A DNA stretch of 64,000 nt from Ptiloglossa arizonensis (lineage: Eukaryota; Arthropoda; Insecta; Hymenoptera; Colletidae). Positions 1-11,833 of the stretch are shown here, in pieces. How positions within the stretch are numbered: the stretch's first letter is position 1; the number at the start of each line of letters is the position of its first letter. The stretch lies in NCBI RefSeq assembly GCF_051014685.1, contig NC_135048.1, positions 27,298,543 to 27,362,542 on the forward strand, read 5' to 3'. Position numbers and translations under genes: made by a program. Under the pieces are notes generated by a model. That model made no database searches and was not told where the DNA came from. It saw only the letters and a program-made list of their open reading frames with translations.

Positions 1-949
1 GCATCGGCATCTCTCGAGTCTTCGAGCCCGGTCTCAAGTGGGCCAATGTGAACGTGGCTTTGTACGATGGCATAACGAGCACGCAGAGAAAGAAAGAGAG
101 AAAGAGAGTAAGAGAGAGAGCCTCTCCCATGCCCTGTGTAATCTGGTCTTCGGGTAATTGTACGTTATACGTCCGGAGAGCCTAGCGAGAGTTTGCGAAA
201 AATCGCGGCTCATTCGGGCACAAGGCAGAAGTTCTCGGGCTCGCGAGCCCCCCCTGGACGAAGGAGGGGCGCTGGGGGATACCGGAGGAACAGCTCGCGG
301 TGGAAGAAAACGACGTGGAAGGGTACCACGAGAAAGGGTACGAAGAGGAGGGATCGTGGAACGAGAGGTAGGGGGTTAGGCTAGCCGATGGTGGAAGAAG
401 AGGAACACCGCGTACCAGGGGGAGGCAGGGAGGCCGAGAGAACGAGCAGAGGGGGGACGCGACCAACGAGAGAACCCCACACGAGCGTGGTTGTGTACGT
501 GTGCACGGTAACAGTGTGCGAGAATGCTATCAGCGGACTCCTCTCGACCTGAGGACCACACCGCGAGACCACCGTGCGTGCCTTCGGCCCTCTTCGCCAA
601 TATATCCGCGATCAAACATCGAAGCGAGTGGGTAAATACGTGAGTTACTGCGATCGGACCAATTTTCTTACTAAATCGGCCCCGGAGCAACGGCTCCAAA
701 TTGGAACAGTTACGCGAAACGTCACGTCGAAATTCCACGGCCGCGTCTCCGGCTCGCTCGAACGCGAAACGGTGAACCGAACCGGGGCACGCGGGGCAGG
801 AGGCGGAACGGAGGGGGTTTGGGGGGAGGGGGGACGGTTGTTGGAACGGAATCGATACGACGCGCGGGTACACACGCGAACGTCGAATTTACCGAGGGAA
901 AATCTCGCGTTACGAGCAATTATCCTCAGTGTGTAACGCGAGTACGATT
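1..949. other. Unassigned CpG-rich sequence with GA tract
   Basis: No gene is recognised. A GA-rich microsatellite of AGAA and AGAG units lies at about 85-122. The remainder is CpG-rich unique sequence with several overlapping short open frames on both strands. None shows a familiar motif or a clear splice-bounded exon. It could be intron, promoter-proximal or intergenic DNA. Confidence 0.6.
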
Positions 950-2420
950 TTACAGCGAGAGGCCACCGATGGGGGGAGGGAACGTTTTTCGAAAGAATTT
1001 TGGGATTTTCTATATATAGGTTTCTATTATCTTTTGGGTAGTGGAAAGTCGGATATTAAAGTGTTACTAATTTTCATGGGGAGGGGGGGGGGGGGGGTAT
1101 TAGTGCTTGAGAATTTCAATACCGAAGGGGGGCTGTGATAATATATCGCAGAATTATTTTACAGTGAGGGGCCACAAGGGGGAGGAAACATTTTTCGAAA
1201 AAATTTTGGGATTTTCTATATCGAGTTGTTTTTATTATCTTTTGAGTAGTGGAAAGTCAGAAATTTAAGTGTTATTAATTTTTGTGGGGGACGGGGTGTT
1301 AGTGCTTGAGAAATTTAATATTGAAGGGGGGCGGTGACTAATATGTCGCAGTAAGATAAAACATACATTGTGAGATATATTCATGTGATTAGAAGAGGAA
1401 AATTGATTTTTAAAAAGATTTTTTTTTTCGAGTAGTTTTTACCTTCTTTTGAGTAGTGGAAACTCGGAAATTTAAGTGTTACTGATTTCCGTGGAGGGTG
1501 GGGGGTTAGTGCTTGAGAATTTTAATATCGAAGGGGGGCTGTGATAATATATCGCAGAATGATTTTACAGTGAGGGGCCACTAGAGGGGGCAGGGAACAT
1601 TTTTCGAAAGAATTTTGGAATTTTCTATATAGAGTTGTTTTTATTATCTTTTGGGTTTGGGGAGTGGAAAGTCGGAAATTTAAGTGTTATTGATTTTTGT
1701 GGGGGGTGGGGGGATTAGTGCTTGAGAATTTTAATATCAAAGGGGGGCTGTGATTAGTATACCGCAGTACGATAAAACGTGGTTGGAAAATGTTGTACTT
1801 GTGTGGTTAGGAGGGGAAAATTGATTTTTAAAAAGATTTTTCTTTGCTCGAATAGTTGTTGCTATTTTCTAGTAAATGGAAACTCAAAAAATAAAGAGCT
1901 ATACGCGTAGGGCTTGGTGCTTGAGAATTTTAATATCGAAGGGGGGCTGTGTTTATTATACCGGTGAACGTGGTTGTAAAATATTATACTTTCGCAATTA
2001 GGAGGGGAAAATCAATTTTTAAAAAGATTTTTTTTTCTTTGGCTAGTTTTTAATACTCTCCGTCTAGTCCTCCATGTAGAAACTCGAAAATTGAAGAGTT
2101 ATTGATTTTTGTAGGGGGGCTTGAGAATCTTAATCTTGAGGAGAAGGATGTGTGTATTGCACAAACTGCGACAAAACATAGTTGAAAAATATTGTACTTG
2201 CACAGTAAGAAGAAAAAATTCAATCCTTAAAAAGGATGTTTTTCCTTGGGTAGTTTTTAGTACACTTTATCTAGCTCAACCTTGTGGGAACTAAAATAAA
2301 AGAATCACTAATTTCTGCGCGAGGTTTAATGCTCGAAAAGTTTGAGAAAGATGTGTCTATTGTACAAACTGCGATAAAATGAAACAAAATATTATACTCG
2401 AGCACCAAGAAGGGTTGTTT
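950..2420. repeat. ~203-bp degenerate satellite with two monomer types
   Basis: The landmark GAAGGGGGGCTGTGATAATA and its variants recurs at about 1125, 1325, 1530, 1740, 1935, 2140 and 2345, giving a period near 203 bp. Two monomer types are visible. Type A carries TTTTACAGTGAGGGGCCAC (near 1155 and 1563, with a partial copy before 970). Type B carries a block like GGGGAAAATTGATTTTTAAA (near 1395, 1815, 1995 and, decayed, 2213). The order is A-B-A-B-B-B-B, so the left part has a ~405-bp dimeric period. Copies decay to the right. A 15-base G run lies at about 1083-1097. Confidence 0.9.
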
Positions 2421-5290
2421 CGTTACAAAGGGGTAAATTTATTTTCTAAAGAATTCATATCGTAGTTCTACTCGTTCCTCCCCGAAAAAAAAAAAACAAA
2501 AACAAAAAGAAAAAGGATTTACTCACTTCTACAAGGGACTCGCATTGCTCGAGAATTCTAACCTAGAAAATTAGCCTCGAAGGAACACCGATTTTCAGTC
2601 CCGCCGGTCAGAGGTAACAATACTAATGCACAAGTGCATTTATCGACCGGGTCGAGTTCGCAATTACGAGCTCGTTACTCGTCGAAACGTTGACATTATC
2701 CAAAAACGATCAAAGCCATCGTTATGAAAATTTTTCGTAATATTTCTAAAGACAATGTCGCGGGGCTCGTGAAACTCGCGAGCGTTCTGAAATTGCGCGA
2801 ATACACGCGCGAAAGACATTTGTCAAGTATGCAATAAATCGTCGAGAGTCTACGCTAGAATGCTCACGGTATTCGGGGCGATATTTCAATTTCGTAACAA
2901 GTTACCCGCGAATCTGTTTGTAAATAGCGAATGCTTTGTCGGGTTAGGTGAGTTGATGGCGGGACCACCGGGGCAATTGGGTTGCTCGCTCGACGCTGCG
3001 AGTAATCTTATAATCGTGACAGAACGCGAGCGTAACACGGATTCGTCGTTAAAACGCGAAGGGTCGTTAACTTTATTTAGCTGTATAAATTTCGCGAAAC
3101 CGTTCGGGATTAAACGTCGCCCGGTATAACTGCGCGAGTGAAATACCGTCACCGCGCCATTTTTCTCGTTTTCCCGCCACTTTTTCCACTCCTGGTCTCC
3201 TGTTCGTATCGAGGCGCGAAATTCGAAAAGTGGGGCAAAGTACGAAACGGAGAGTCGATGAAATCGTACGAGAACGCGAATCGATTATCTTGTTTACAAC
3301 AACGCGACGAGTGATCGATGAACGAGCACCATCTAGCGACGATACGGTTCGTTGTTGAATCGTTCGTTCAATTTTAACTTTTCCGTAATAAAACTATTTT
3401 CATCGCGACCGTTGCTCCTCGGTACGAGTCGGAGAAGTTCCTTCGAACACTGTGTCCAAGCTTCGAAAGGTTCCGAAACCAATAGACTCACCCTAAATAG
3501 TACAGTTTCGCCCTCAGCGATGAAACCGAGACGATGTTTTGATAACATCGATACGTTTACGTTTGAAATCGATACCCTTGCTTCGAACTATTCTGTGTAT
3601 ACAAATACCCATAGGGCAATGTATTCCTTCCTTTCTGATACTTTCGAGCAAATAAGAACTTCGGGAAACCGGTGTACAATATCATTAGAAACGAGCTTTC
3701 GGCTCGATTCCGCTGAGCACTCCTCGTAGACACATTTAACATCCATTAATGAAAAGATACAAAGTTCAAGACCGTCCATCCGATAACACGTACACATGTA
3801 AAACAATTCTCTAGTATCTCTGGTGTTTACCTTCAAACTCTTAGAATGCGTTTTACTCCGCGTTCGAGGATGTATTTTCTATTAAGGGAACATGTACTCT
3901 CAAACATATGTTACATAAGAATACTTTCCGGACAAATCACACGGTGTAGAAAATACTCGAGAAAAAGGAACGAATGAACGTCTTCTGAAACTCTGAACGT
4001 GAGTCTCGAAAGTATCAAAAATTATTTTCCACGGGACGATACTTCTCGTGACACGAAGGGCCGAGATAAACTCTAGAAACATAAAACCCTAAAATCCTTA
4101 CCTGGATGCACGGTGAATTTCCGTTTATTTCGCGGAATAAATATCGAACAAGCAATTACCGCGTTTTTTCATCGATCCGAGTATCGGCCATTAATGAGCA
4201 CGTTATTGGATCGGTCCCGTCGCAGTTCCGCGCGAAACACCGGTGCGAGAACCCGTCGTTACAGATTTTACATCCCTGTTAGGTGCCTCGGGTGGCAATG
4301 GCAACAAGTTCCGCGCGGTCGGGAAAAAAATGGCGGCTCGTTAGAGGGGCCGACAATCGATCACACGGCGCGGTCGCGTCCGAACCGGCTGCGAGGAGGC
4401 CTCGCTCGCTAATAAATACACCGTTAGGTGGAAACATAAACGTCCCCTTATCACAGGTCCCCACCACCGTCATTCTCGCGTAAGAATTCCTTCGACGATG
4501 TAACAAGCGATGGGGTGAGTCGCGCGAATGGGGCCGGATGTGCTCCACCGCGGACACTCTCGTTTCCACGGCGAGAACCGCTCCGTCCAATTACCGATTA
4601 ACGATCTCGCCCTCCCATGGATGGAAAATAATTATAAAAGTATCCAGGGAGTGCCACTTAACCCCGTAGGACAGCGAGGACTCCGTGGGCCCTTTGCGCG
4701 ACGAAGACGTGGACGACGCGGACGACGTGGACGACGGTCCCGACCCGACGCGACCCCTTCCGTCGTGGCGGCGTCGGTTTCGATCGACGGCACCCATAAA
4801 CCGATAAATCGCGCCGGAGCCACGTCCCCGGGGGCCCTCCCCCACCCAACGTACCACCTAACCCCCCACCCGACCTCATTCGATGGCCCCGAGCATTAAA
4901 CGTAGCGCACGCCGCGGCCCTCGCTTAATGACGTGACGAGAGGCGTTCGCCGAGCGAGAACGTGTCTCCGGTTAACCGAACGGAGCTCGTGCAGTTTCCG
5001 CCGGACGAGTACTGTTCCGAGACTCGCTCCGTCGACGAAAACACGTCTGGTGATAAATTATTCTAAGGTGCGGGACGTCGTATTTCATTGTGTATTGCGC
5101 ATCCCCCCACTCCCGTCTTATTCTTTGTCGGAGCGCGAATTATTTTACACTTTTGGAAATATTAACCCTGCCGAGGTACGTTGGAAATATATGGGTATCT
5201 CTTTCGCGAAGAATGCGATGCGTTTCGATCGAAAATTTTTCTACGTAGAGCGGTATGGTTCTCTTTATTCTTTGGAGAATTTTTCGGTTA
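2421..5290. other. Unique sequence without recognised gene
   Basis: Mixed AT and CpG-rich unique sequence. An adenine-rich tract lies at about 2486-2513. A short GAC-rich trinucleotide stretch at about 4697-4735 makes low-complexity Arg/Asp frames. Open frames of up to about 125 codons (for example 3352-3729 on the plus strand) show no recognisable domain, and opposite-strand frames overlap them. I treat them as chance. Confidence 0.55.
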
Positions 5291-5294
5291 TTTG

Positions 5295-6045
5295 AGGGAG
5301 GTTGTTGAGCGAAAGCATAAGCGGGGTATGAATGTTTTATATTTTTTTCTTTTTTTCGGAGAATGTGAATATTTTACATTTTCTGGAGAATGTGAATGTG
5401 TTACATTTTTTTGAGAATATGAATATTTTATATTCTTTAAAGAATATTTTTTTTTTGGAGGGGGATGTGAAAGTTTTATATTTTTTGGAGAATGTGAATA
5501 TTTTACATTCTTTGGAGAATATTTTGGGGGGGGAGAAGGGAATGTGAATGTTTTATATTTTTTTGGAGAATGTGAATATTTTATATTCTTTGGAGAATAT
5601 TTTTTTTTGCGGGTATGTGAATATTTTATATTTTTTGGAGAATATTTTTTTTTGAGGGTATGTGAATATTTTATACTTTTTGGAGAATGTGAATATTTTC
5701 TATTTTTTATAGAATATGAGTATTTTCTATTTTTTGGCGAACATGAGTATTTTCTATTTTTTTGAAAATATGAATATTTTCTGTTTGTTGGAGAATGTGA
5801 ACATTTTATATATTTTTGTAGAATATGAGTATTTTCTATTTTTTGAATATTATGAATATTTTCTATTTTTTAACGAACATGAGTATTTTCTATTCTTTGG
5901 AAAATATGAATATTTTCTATTTCTTGGAGAATGTAAATGTTTGTACTTTTTGAAGAATGTGAATATTTTATATTTTTTGAAGAATGTGAATATTTTCTAT
6001 TTTCTGGGAAATATGAATATTTTCTATTTTCTGGAATTATTTGTG
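5295..6045. repeat. 27-bp AT-rich, C-poor minisatellite
   Basis: The unit is close to GAATGTGAATATTTTATATT followed by a T-rich stretch and GGA. Copies at 5361, 5388 and 5415 fix the spacing at 27 bp, and longer variants occur elsewhere. A sub-variant with TTTTCTATTTT dominates from about 5690. The plus strand has almost no C, a marked strand asymmetry. The long Phe/Glu-rich reading frames here come from the repeat and are not genes. Confidence 0.93.
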
Positions 6046-6424
6046 AGACTCCAGCAGCAAAACTGAACCTATACGTATTTGCAATTGCTGAAGACTAGAG
6101 TCGAGAGTCCTTCGTACCTCGTCGATGATTCGAATACGACGAGAGAACTATACCGAGTGGAAGTACCTCTAAGGGGTTAGATACTTCTACAGTTCGCGAT
6201 CTTCGATCAAATACGGTTACGAGCGAGAGCATAGGTATCCGTAAACGTTACCCTCAATGACTACATTCTCTAATTTATAAGTTAACAACAGTGACTTCTA
6301 CCCTGACACTTCGATCGATTGCCGTTGAGCGAAGAAAGGGAATGTTTCTCTTCTAAATATTGAACTAGAAACAGAAACTACCATGTTCCAAAGATTAGAA
6401 ATTGCTACGGTTAGCATTGAACGG
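6046..6424. other. Unique spacer between two minisatellites
   Basis: Unique sequence separating the 27-bp and 37-bp arrays. I see no gene, transposon end or structured motif. Confidence 0.5.
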
Positions 6425-7212
6425 CTTCCACGTAAAAATGCTACGAAATTCTCAAAGTAACACACGTAGTAAAAATACTATGAAATTCTCAAAGTAGCGC
6501 AAGTACTAAAAATACTAAAAAATTCTCGAAGTGGTGCAAGTACTAAAAATACTAAAAAATTCTCAAAGTAGTGCAAGTGGTAAAAGTACTAGGAAATTCT
6601 CAAAGTAGCGCAAGTACTAAAAATACTAAAAAATTCTCAAAGTAGTGCAAGTGGTAAAAATACTAGGAAATTCTCAAAGTAGTGTAAGTAGTAAAAATAC
6701 TAAAAAATTCTCAAAGTAGCGCAAGTAGTAGAAATACTACAAAATGCTCAAAGCAATTCAAGTAATAAAAATACTACGAAATTCTCAAAGTAGCGATAGT
6801 ACTAAAAATACTAAAAAATTCTGAAAGCAATGCAAGTAATAAAAATACTAGGAAATTCTCTAAGTAACGCAAATACTAAAAATACTAAAAAATTCTCAAA
6901 GTGGTGCAAGTGGTCAAAAATACTACGAAATTGTCAAAGTAGCGTAAGTAGTAAAAATACTACGAAATTCTCAAAGTAACGCACGTTATCAAAATACTAG
7001 GAAGTTCTCAAAGTATCCCAAGTAGTAAAATTGTTACGAAATTCCCAAAGTAGCACAAGTACTAAAAATACTAAAAAAATTTCAAAGTGGTGCAAGTACT
7101 AAAAATACTAAAAACTTCTCAAAGTAGTGCAAGTGGTAAAAATACTACGAAATTCTCAAAGTAACGCAAGTAGTGAATATATTACGAAATTCTCAAAGTA
7201 AACGCAAAGTAT
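6425..7212. repeat. 37-bp minisatellite, about 21 copies
   Basis: The unit reads approximately AAAAATACTACGAAATTCTC then AAAGTAGCGCAAGTAGT, 37 bp in all. Variation is confined to a few positions (TACGAAA or TAAAAAA, AGTAGT, AGTACT or AGTGGT). Copies are contiguous with no unique spacers, so it is not CRISPR-like. It ends near 7210 in AAAGTAAACGCAAAG. Confidence 0.95.
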
Positions 7213-9140
7213 CGTATCCCTTATCTGAGCGTTAGGAGTCAAGAGGCTTGAGATGATTTTCTCCGGTTTTTTGGGCGTGGATACAAAAGCCTTGACGCAG
7301 TAGGAGGGAAGACGTCGAGGGTCTTGCTAGCCTATATGTATAATAAGTGTCAGAAAACACATTTGGCGGCTCGTGTCCTCGAGCCGACCGTTTTACCACT
7401 CGAGCGTGCTCGGAGTACCTCGTATGATTCCTTTGGTTCACTCTGAAAGCTTTCCACGATCCTTCGCCCGGAATTATGAACTTTGGGACCATTTTAAGCG
7501 TGTCGCCACCTGGTTATCGGATCGAACCGAATACCATTTGTTTGGTAGATAATGTAGCGTTATTCCGGATTCATTTCGGAAAATCTCGTTCATTTTAATC
7601 GAATCAGAAGTGAAAAGTATCCACTTTCGTGAATTATTCGTACCGCCTCCCAATTGGTACCTTTCGTCTTACGTGTATTCTCGGCCCCTCCTAATTTTAC
7701 AAATTCGGTCAAGTTCAAGTTTCCCTCGGCGATCCGCTTCTCGAATAATTCATCGACCGTTGTAAAAATATTCACCGCTCGTTCCTCCCTTAGAATGCTC
7801 TCGATCCGTACCATACGCCACGATACAAGATCACCAACGTACGAGACACGGACACCTCTCGTGTTCTCGAACATCGATCTCGAGAACGTAAGCCACGAAT
7901 ACACTCGCGACATTCCACTCGCGAAAAATATTGTCAAGATTTCCGACGTGCTCAACGTCACCCCTTAATCTTTCCAGAATCACCGCACATTTCTTCGTAC
8001 CTTTGAAAGCTGTTCATTAAACCGATACAACAGAAATCCCTCAGTCCCTCGTTCAACCGAGACGTTTCGTTGTTCAAACTGGACGTTTGTTTGCGAATGT
8101 GCCTCCTATCGATTCCACGGTTCGTTTTATCATTTAGTGTCTATGTCCCACTCCTACGGTTACGGTGTTATCACCGAGCAAATTTCTAGAAACCGTTCGC
8201 GTTATCGTTGTCCACGTAAAACGCTTAATCCCTGGGATCTCTGTTTCGGTTGCCACGGGCTTTTGCCAAACACGCGGGGAAACGTATCGCGAGAGCTCTC
8301 TAAACCATCCCCCTGTCCCCGTAACTCTCCTACTCCTGGAAAGAAGATCCTTCGAGCCACTTGGTCCGAATCCACTTCCACCGAGCAACCGGTAGAGTGG
8401 AACACTCCTACCGGATGGTGTTTCCCGAATTTTTGCGAATTCCATCCGCCGTCGCCCTATCAGTGGTTGCGGAGGGAGGTAGCGGAGGTGGAGGAGGTGG
8501 CGGAGGTGGTGGTACGCGGTTGATGCATCGCGCGGCTCCGGTGCCGGAGATATTGTCCCGGTGGTAAAAAGGTTCGCGCCGCTAGAACTCCGGTGGAAGA
8601 GCCACACCGAGATCTCTCTACGGGAAGAGGGAGATCCCAGGAGGTAAGGAGAGACAATGAGAAGAACTCGGTGGAGACGACGAGGAGGACGACGAGGAGG
8701 AGGACGTGTGTGCGCGTACGGTTGAGCCAGAAAGAGAGGGAAAGAGAGGGAACGGGACAGGTAGAGGATACTGGGCCGCGAACAGAGAAGAGAGGACACT
8801 AAGGGCGATAATTAAGACGGACGCTGATTTCGCGATAGCGGCCTCGGTCCTCACGACGAGGACCCACCCGCCCTCGTAAGCATCGTCCGGAGAAGGGGAA
8901 GAGAACGTAACTGTACTCCTCTTCTGCACGTCCACGTGTGTCAGTGTGCATGTGTATATAGATATACACGTATACCAGGTATCGTGTACAGGTATACAGG
9001 TATACTGTTCGCGGATTGACCGGGTGTACACGAACGCTGAACCGCTTGGGAGAAACGTGTACACCGGTACATGCACTCTCAAACTCTCCATTATACCGCG
9101 GCTTCGCTCCCCGGAGTTTCTCTCCTCTTAGCGGTAAGAA
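7213..9140. other. Unique CpG-rich sequence with short purine tracts
   Basis: No gene is recognised. Low-complexity patches are GGAGGTGG-type repeats at about 8474-8512, a GAC/GAGGA patch at about 8675-8705, and a TATA/GTATAC-rich patch at about 8950-9010 containing the near-palindrome TGTATATAGATATACA. Frames of up to 221 codons on the minus strand (8134-8799) are Ser/Arg/Pro-rich and overlap equally long frames on the other strand. I do not support them as coding. Confidence 0.55.
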
Positions 9141-9146
9141 GATTCC

Positions 9147-9252
9147 AGGGAGGGGGGCGGGGGGGTGGTGATGGTGATGGTGATGGTGGTGGTGGTGGGA
9201 AAGAAGACGGAGGGAGATGGAAGGAAGGAAGGAAGGAAAGAAAGAAAGAAGG
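9147..9252. repeat. Compound GGT/GGA/GAAA microsatellite
   Basis: A purine-rich plus strand runs through G runs, a GGTGATGGT stretch, and then GGAA and GAAA tetranucleotides. Opposite-strand frames read as His-, Pro- and Ser-rich low complexity, which explains the open frames at 8799-9348. Confidence 0.85.
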
Positions 9253-9588
9253 GACGACACTACACGGCGGGGAAGAGATAGAGAGGACACGGAGCATCTC
9301 ACGGAGACCGGGATGACTCCGGTGCGCCTCGAGGAGTCGAGCGGGCAAGATTTATCGGCCTCTTACCGATACTGAGCCGTGCTCAAAATGCTGCAAAACA
9401 CGGCGCGCGGTTGTGTGCGGGGCCGCCGTATATATACGGCCCCCGAGCCCGGATAACGAGGCGCTACCGCCACGGTAAATAGCCCCCGGTCATTTATTAG
9501 CTGAATTTATCTTGCCACGCGTCGAACAAAGGGATACGGACTACGCCGTGCTTGTTGTCTTCCCCGTTCTACCCTCCGACCCGCCGTC
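9253..9588. other. CpG-rich unique block with a palindromic TATA motif
   Basis: The block between two low-complexity tracts contains GGCCGCCGTATATATACGGC at about 9421-9440, whose core CCGTATATATACGG is a perfect 14-base palindrome. It could act as a TATA element or simply form a cruciform. No downstream coding frame is convincing. Confidence 0.4.
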
Positions 9589-10500
9589 GTCTTCTTCTTC
9601 CCTCCAATCCTCTTCTACGATTCCCTCTCTGTCTCTATCCGTGGCTACCTTTCTCTCTCTCTCTCTCTCTCTTGCTCGCTTTGTAGATTATTCGCTTTTT
9701 CCCTTTGAGGCTCCGAGCAAGAAATGTATATTCTCTACCCTTTTCACCCTCTCTCTCGCTCTTTCCCTTGTTTTTTCTCTTTCTCACTCCCTCTTGTTCT
9801 CTCTCACCTGCTCTCTCTTACCCTTTCACTCTTTCTCTCTCATTCTCTCTCACTGTATCTCACTTTTTCTCTCTCTCTCTTACTCTGTTGCTCTTTCACT
9901 TTTTCTCTCTCTCTTACTCTGTTGCTCTTTCACTTTTTCTCTCTCTCTTACTCTCTTGCTCTTTCACTTTCCCTCTCTCTCTCTTACTCTCTTGCTCTTT
10001 CACTTTTTCTCTCTCTTTTACTTTCTTGCTCTTTCACTTTTTCTCTATCTCACTTTCTCTCTCTCTCTTTCTCTCTCAATCTCTTACTATTATTCTCCTC
10101 TCTTACTCTCTTACTCTCTTACTATTATTCGTTTCTCTTACTCTCTCTTACTCTCTCTAACTCTCTCACTTTTTCAATCTTACTCTCTCCTACTCTTTCA
10201 CTTTTTCCCTCTTATTCTCTCTCCCTGTATCTCAACTCTCTCTCGATCTCTCACCATTCCTCTCTCTTACTCTCTCACTTTTCTCACTTACTCTCTCACT
10301 ATTCCTCTCTCTTACTCTCTTTCACTCTCTCACTTTTCTCACTTACTCTCTCACTATTCCTCTCTCATACTCTCTCTTACTCTCTCACTTTTCTCACTTA
10401 CTCTCTCTTCCTCTTTCACTTTTTCCCTCTTATTTTCCCTCTCCTTCCCTCTTGTTCTCTCTCGCTCCCTCTCGCTCGCTCTCCCCCGACCACCCTCTCC
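9589..10500. repeat. ~0.9-kb CT-only minisatellite
   Basis: The plus strand is almost purely C and T with occasional A. A ~34-bp unit (CTCTTTCACTTTTTCTCTCT then CTTACTCTNTTG) dominates at about 9880-10050. A second pattern, CTCTCACTTTTCTCACTTAC and its variants, dominates at about 10260-10430. The left edge at about 9709 holds GAGCAAGAAATGTATATTCT, which closely matches the founder motif of the 52.2-53.7 kb array. All three plus frames stay open for hundreds of codons because CT-only DNA cannot make stop codons. Confidence 0.94.
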
Positions 10501-10765
10501 GTCTCTCCATCCGGGTATCTTTCTTTCGTGCGCAAGAAGCACGCGGTGTCCTGACCGCCCACGTCCCCCCCGGGGCACGGGGAATCACCCGAGGCACCTG
10601 CGTGGAGGTTCGCCTCTTATCTCCGTGAGACTATCTACTCGGGCCGGAATTATCGGTGAATCCGAAAAATGACGGTATTAAGATTGGCGCGGTTCGCGAG
10701 AGACCCCGAGCGAGCCGGAGAGGAGCAACCGCGGCGCCGACCGCTTCGTGCCCCGTTCGCCGTGA
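10501..10765. other. GC-rich unique flank
   Basis: GC-rich unique sequence between the CT array and the G-rich array. No recognised gene or element. Confidence 0.45.
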
Positions 10766-10845
10766 GCGGGGCGCGGGGCGTGGGGCGCGGGGCGCGGGGC
10801 GTGGGGCGCGGGGCGCGGGGCGTGGGGCGCGGGGCGCGGGGCGTG
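10766..10845. repeat. 21-bp G-rich minisatellite (G-quadruplex candidate)
   Basis: Heptamers GGGGCGT, GGGGCGC and GGGGCGC alternate in threes to give a 21-bp period over about four units. Successive GGGG runs spaced by three bases on the plus strand fit the usual four-G-run quadruplex pattern. Ala/Arg/Gly-rich frames on both strands are by-products. Confidence 0.9.
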
Positions 10846-11030
10846 CCGCGGGGCCACGTAAAAGGAAACGCGTGTTGTACGTGTGCGGAAAACGCCCGCT
10901 CGGGGGTCCCGCGGAGCGTTGATTTGCAATCGTACGTGCGCGGACCGGCCCCGGACGCATAGGCGAGCGCATGACCTCTCCCTCTAAACGTCCACCGTGA
11001 TATCGAACCGGTTTTTATGCCTTTTCGTTC

Positions 11031-11525
11031 GAATTAACAGTATCCGTGGACCACGGTTTGCGATTTCTCCCCGATTTACCACCGATACGTACGAAATACG
11101 AAAAGGACGACCTGGTGGTGCGATTAGTATCTCTAGAGGTGATTACGGTTACGTGGAGCCTCCGGTATTTTGGCATTGAACTTTGTTTATTCGAAGAGAA
11201 ATTAAAAGTATTGACGGATCGTTTGAATATTTTACTCTGAAGTCTATATTAACAGAATTAACAGTATCCGTGGCCCACGGTTTACGATTTCTCCCCGATT
11301 TACCACCGATACGTACGAAATTTGCAAAAGACGACCTGGTGGTGCGATTAGTATCTCTAGAGGTGATTACGGTTACGTGGAGCCTCCCGTATCCGAACTA
11401 TAGAGGTGTATGGTGTTTGGATGGTGAATCGGACCGCAGTTTACCGGAATTTTGGCATTGAATTTCGTTTATTCGAAGAGAAACGAAGAGGATTGACGAT
11501 TTGTACGAATATTTTACCCTGAAGT
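11031..11525. repeat. 224-bp tandem duplication, second copy with ~58-bp insertion
   Basis: GAATTAACAGTATCCGTGG begins copies at 11031 and 11255. Both continue through ACCACCGATACGTACGAAAT, CGACCTGGTGGTGCGATTAG and a shared tail with TTTATTCGAAGAGAAA and TATTTTACYCTGAAGT. Copy two has an extra segment at about 11389-11446. The copies differ at scattered positions, so this is not a very recent event. Confidence 0.92.
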
Positions 11526-11702
11526 AAAGGAGGAGATAATATAGGGGTAAAAGTGTATTATGAAAGCAGTGAGTGTAGAGAAATGATATATTGGGTCGGA
11601 AGAGACCCGAGGAACTCGCCTCGTGAATTGATCTTTCTGACGGATAATTTGCGATAATAATCGTACTTTGGAGTATTCGTACATTGTAAATTCTTCTAGA
11701 TA

Positions 11703-11833
11703 TTGAGTTGTTCGAAAAGTAATTTCGTTTTCCAAAATGTAGAATGTATAATTTAATAAATTGTTCACACACTCTAAAAAAATCGTGTTTCATTTTCACC
11801 AAAAAAGACTAAATGACTTTTCGAACAATCTAA
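11703..11833. mobile_element. 131-bp mariner-like MITE (internally deleted element)
   Basis: The left end TTGAGTTGTTCGAAAAGTAA and the right end (reverse-complemented) TTAGATTGTTCGAAAAGTCA form ~25-bp imperfect terminal inverted repeats. A TA dinucleotide flanks each end (11701-11702 and 11834-11835), as expected for Tc1/mariner insertion. The internal part ATCGTGTTTCATTTTCACC resembles the typical 3' end of mariner elements. Nothing of a transposase remains. Family assignment is from recall of mariner ends; the boundaries are seen directly. Confidence 0.85.

Noticed and set aside
6425..7212. Regular 37-bp repeats resembling a CRISPR array
   Set aside because: Copies are contiguous with no unique spacers, and the setting is eukaryotic.
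8134..8799. 221-codon minus-strand frame
   Set aside because: Ser/Arg/Pro-rich, overlaps comparable frames on the other strand, and includes trinucleotide-repeat sequence. No domain or splice-bounded structure is visible.
9512..10672. 386-codon open frame on the plus strand, Ser/Leu/Phe-rich
   Set aside because: It lies in CT-only DNA, where stop codons cannot arise. Other plus frames over the same stretch are also long, and the translation is pure low complexity.
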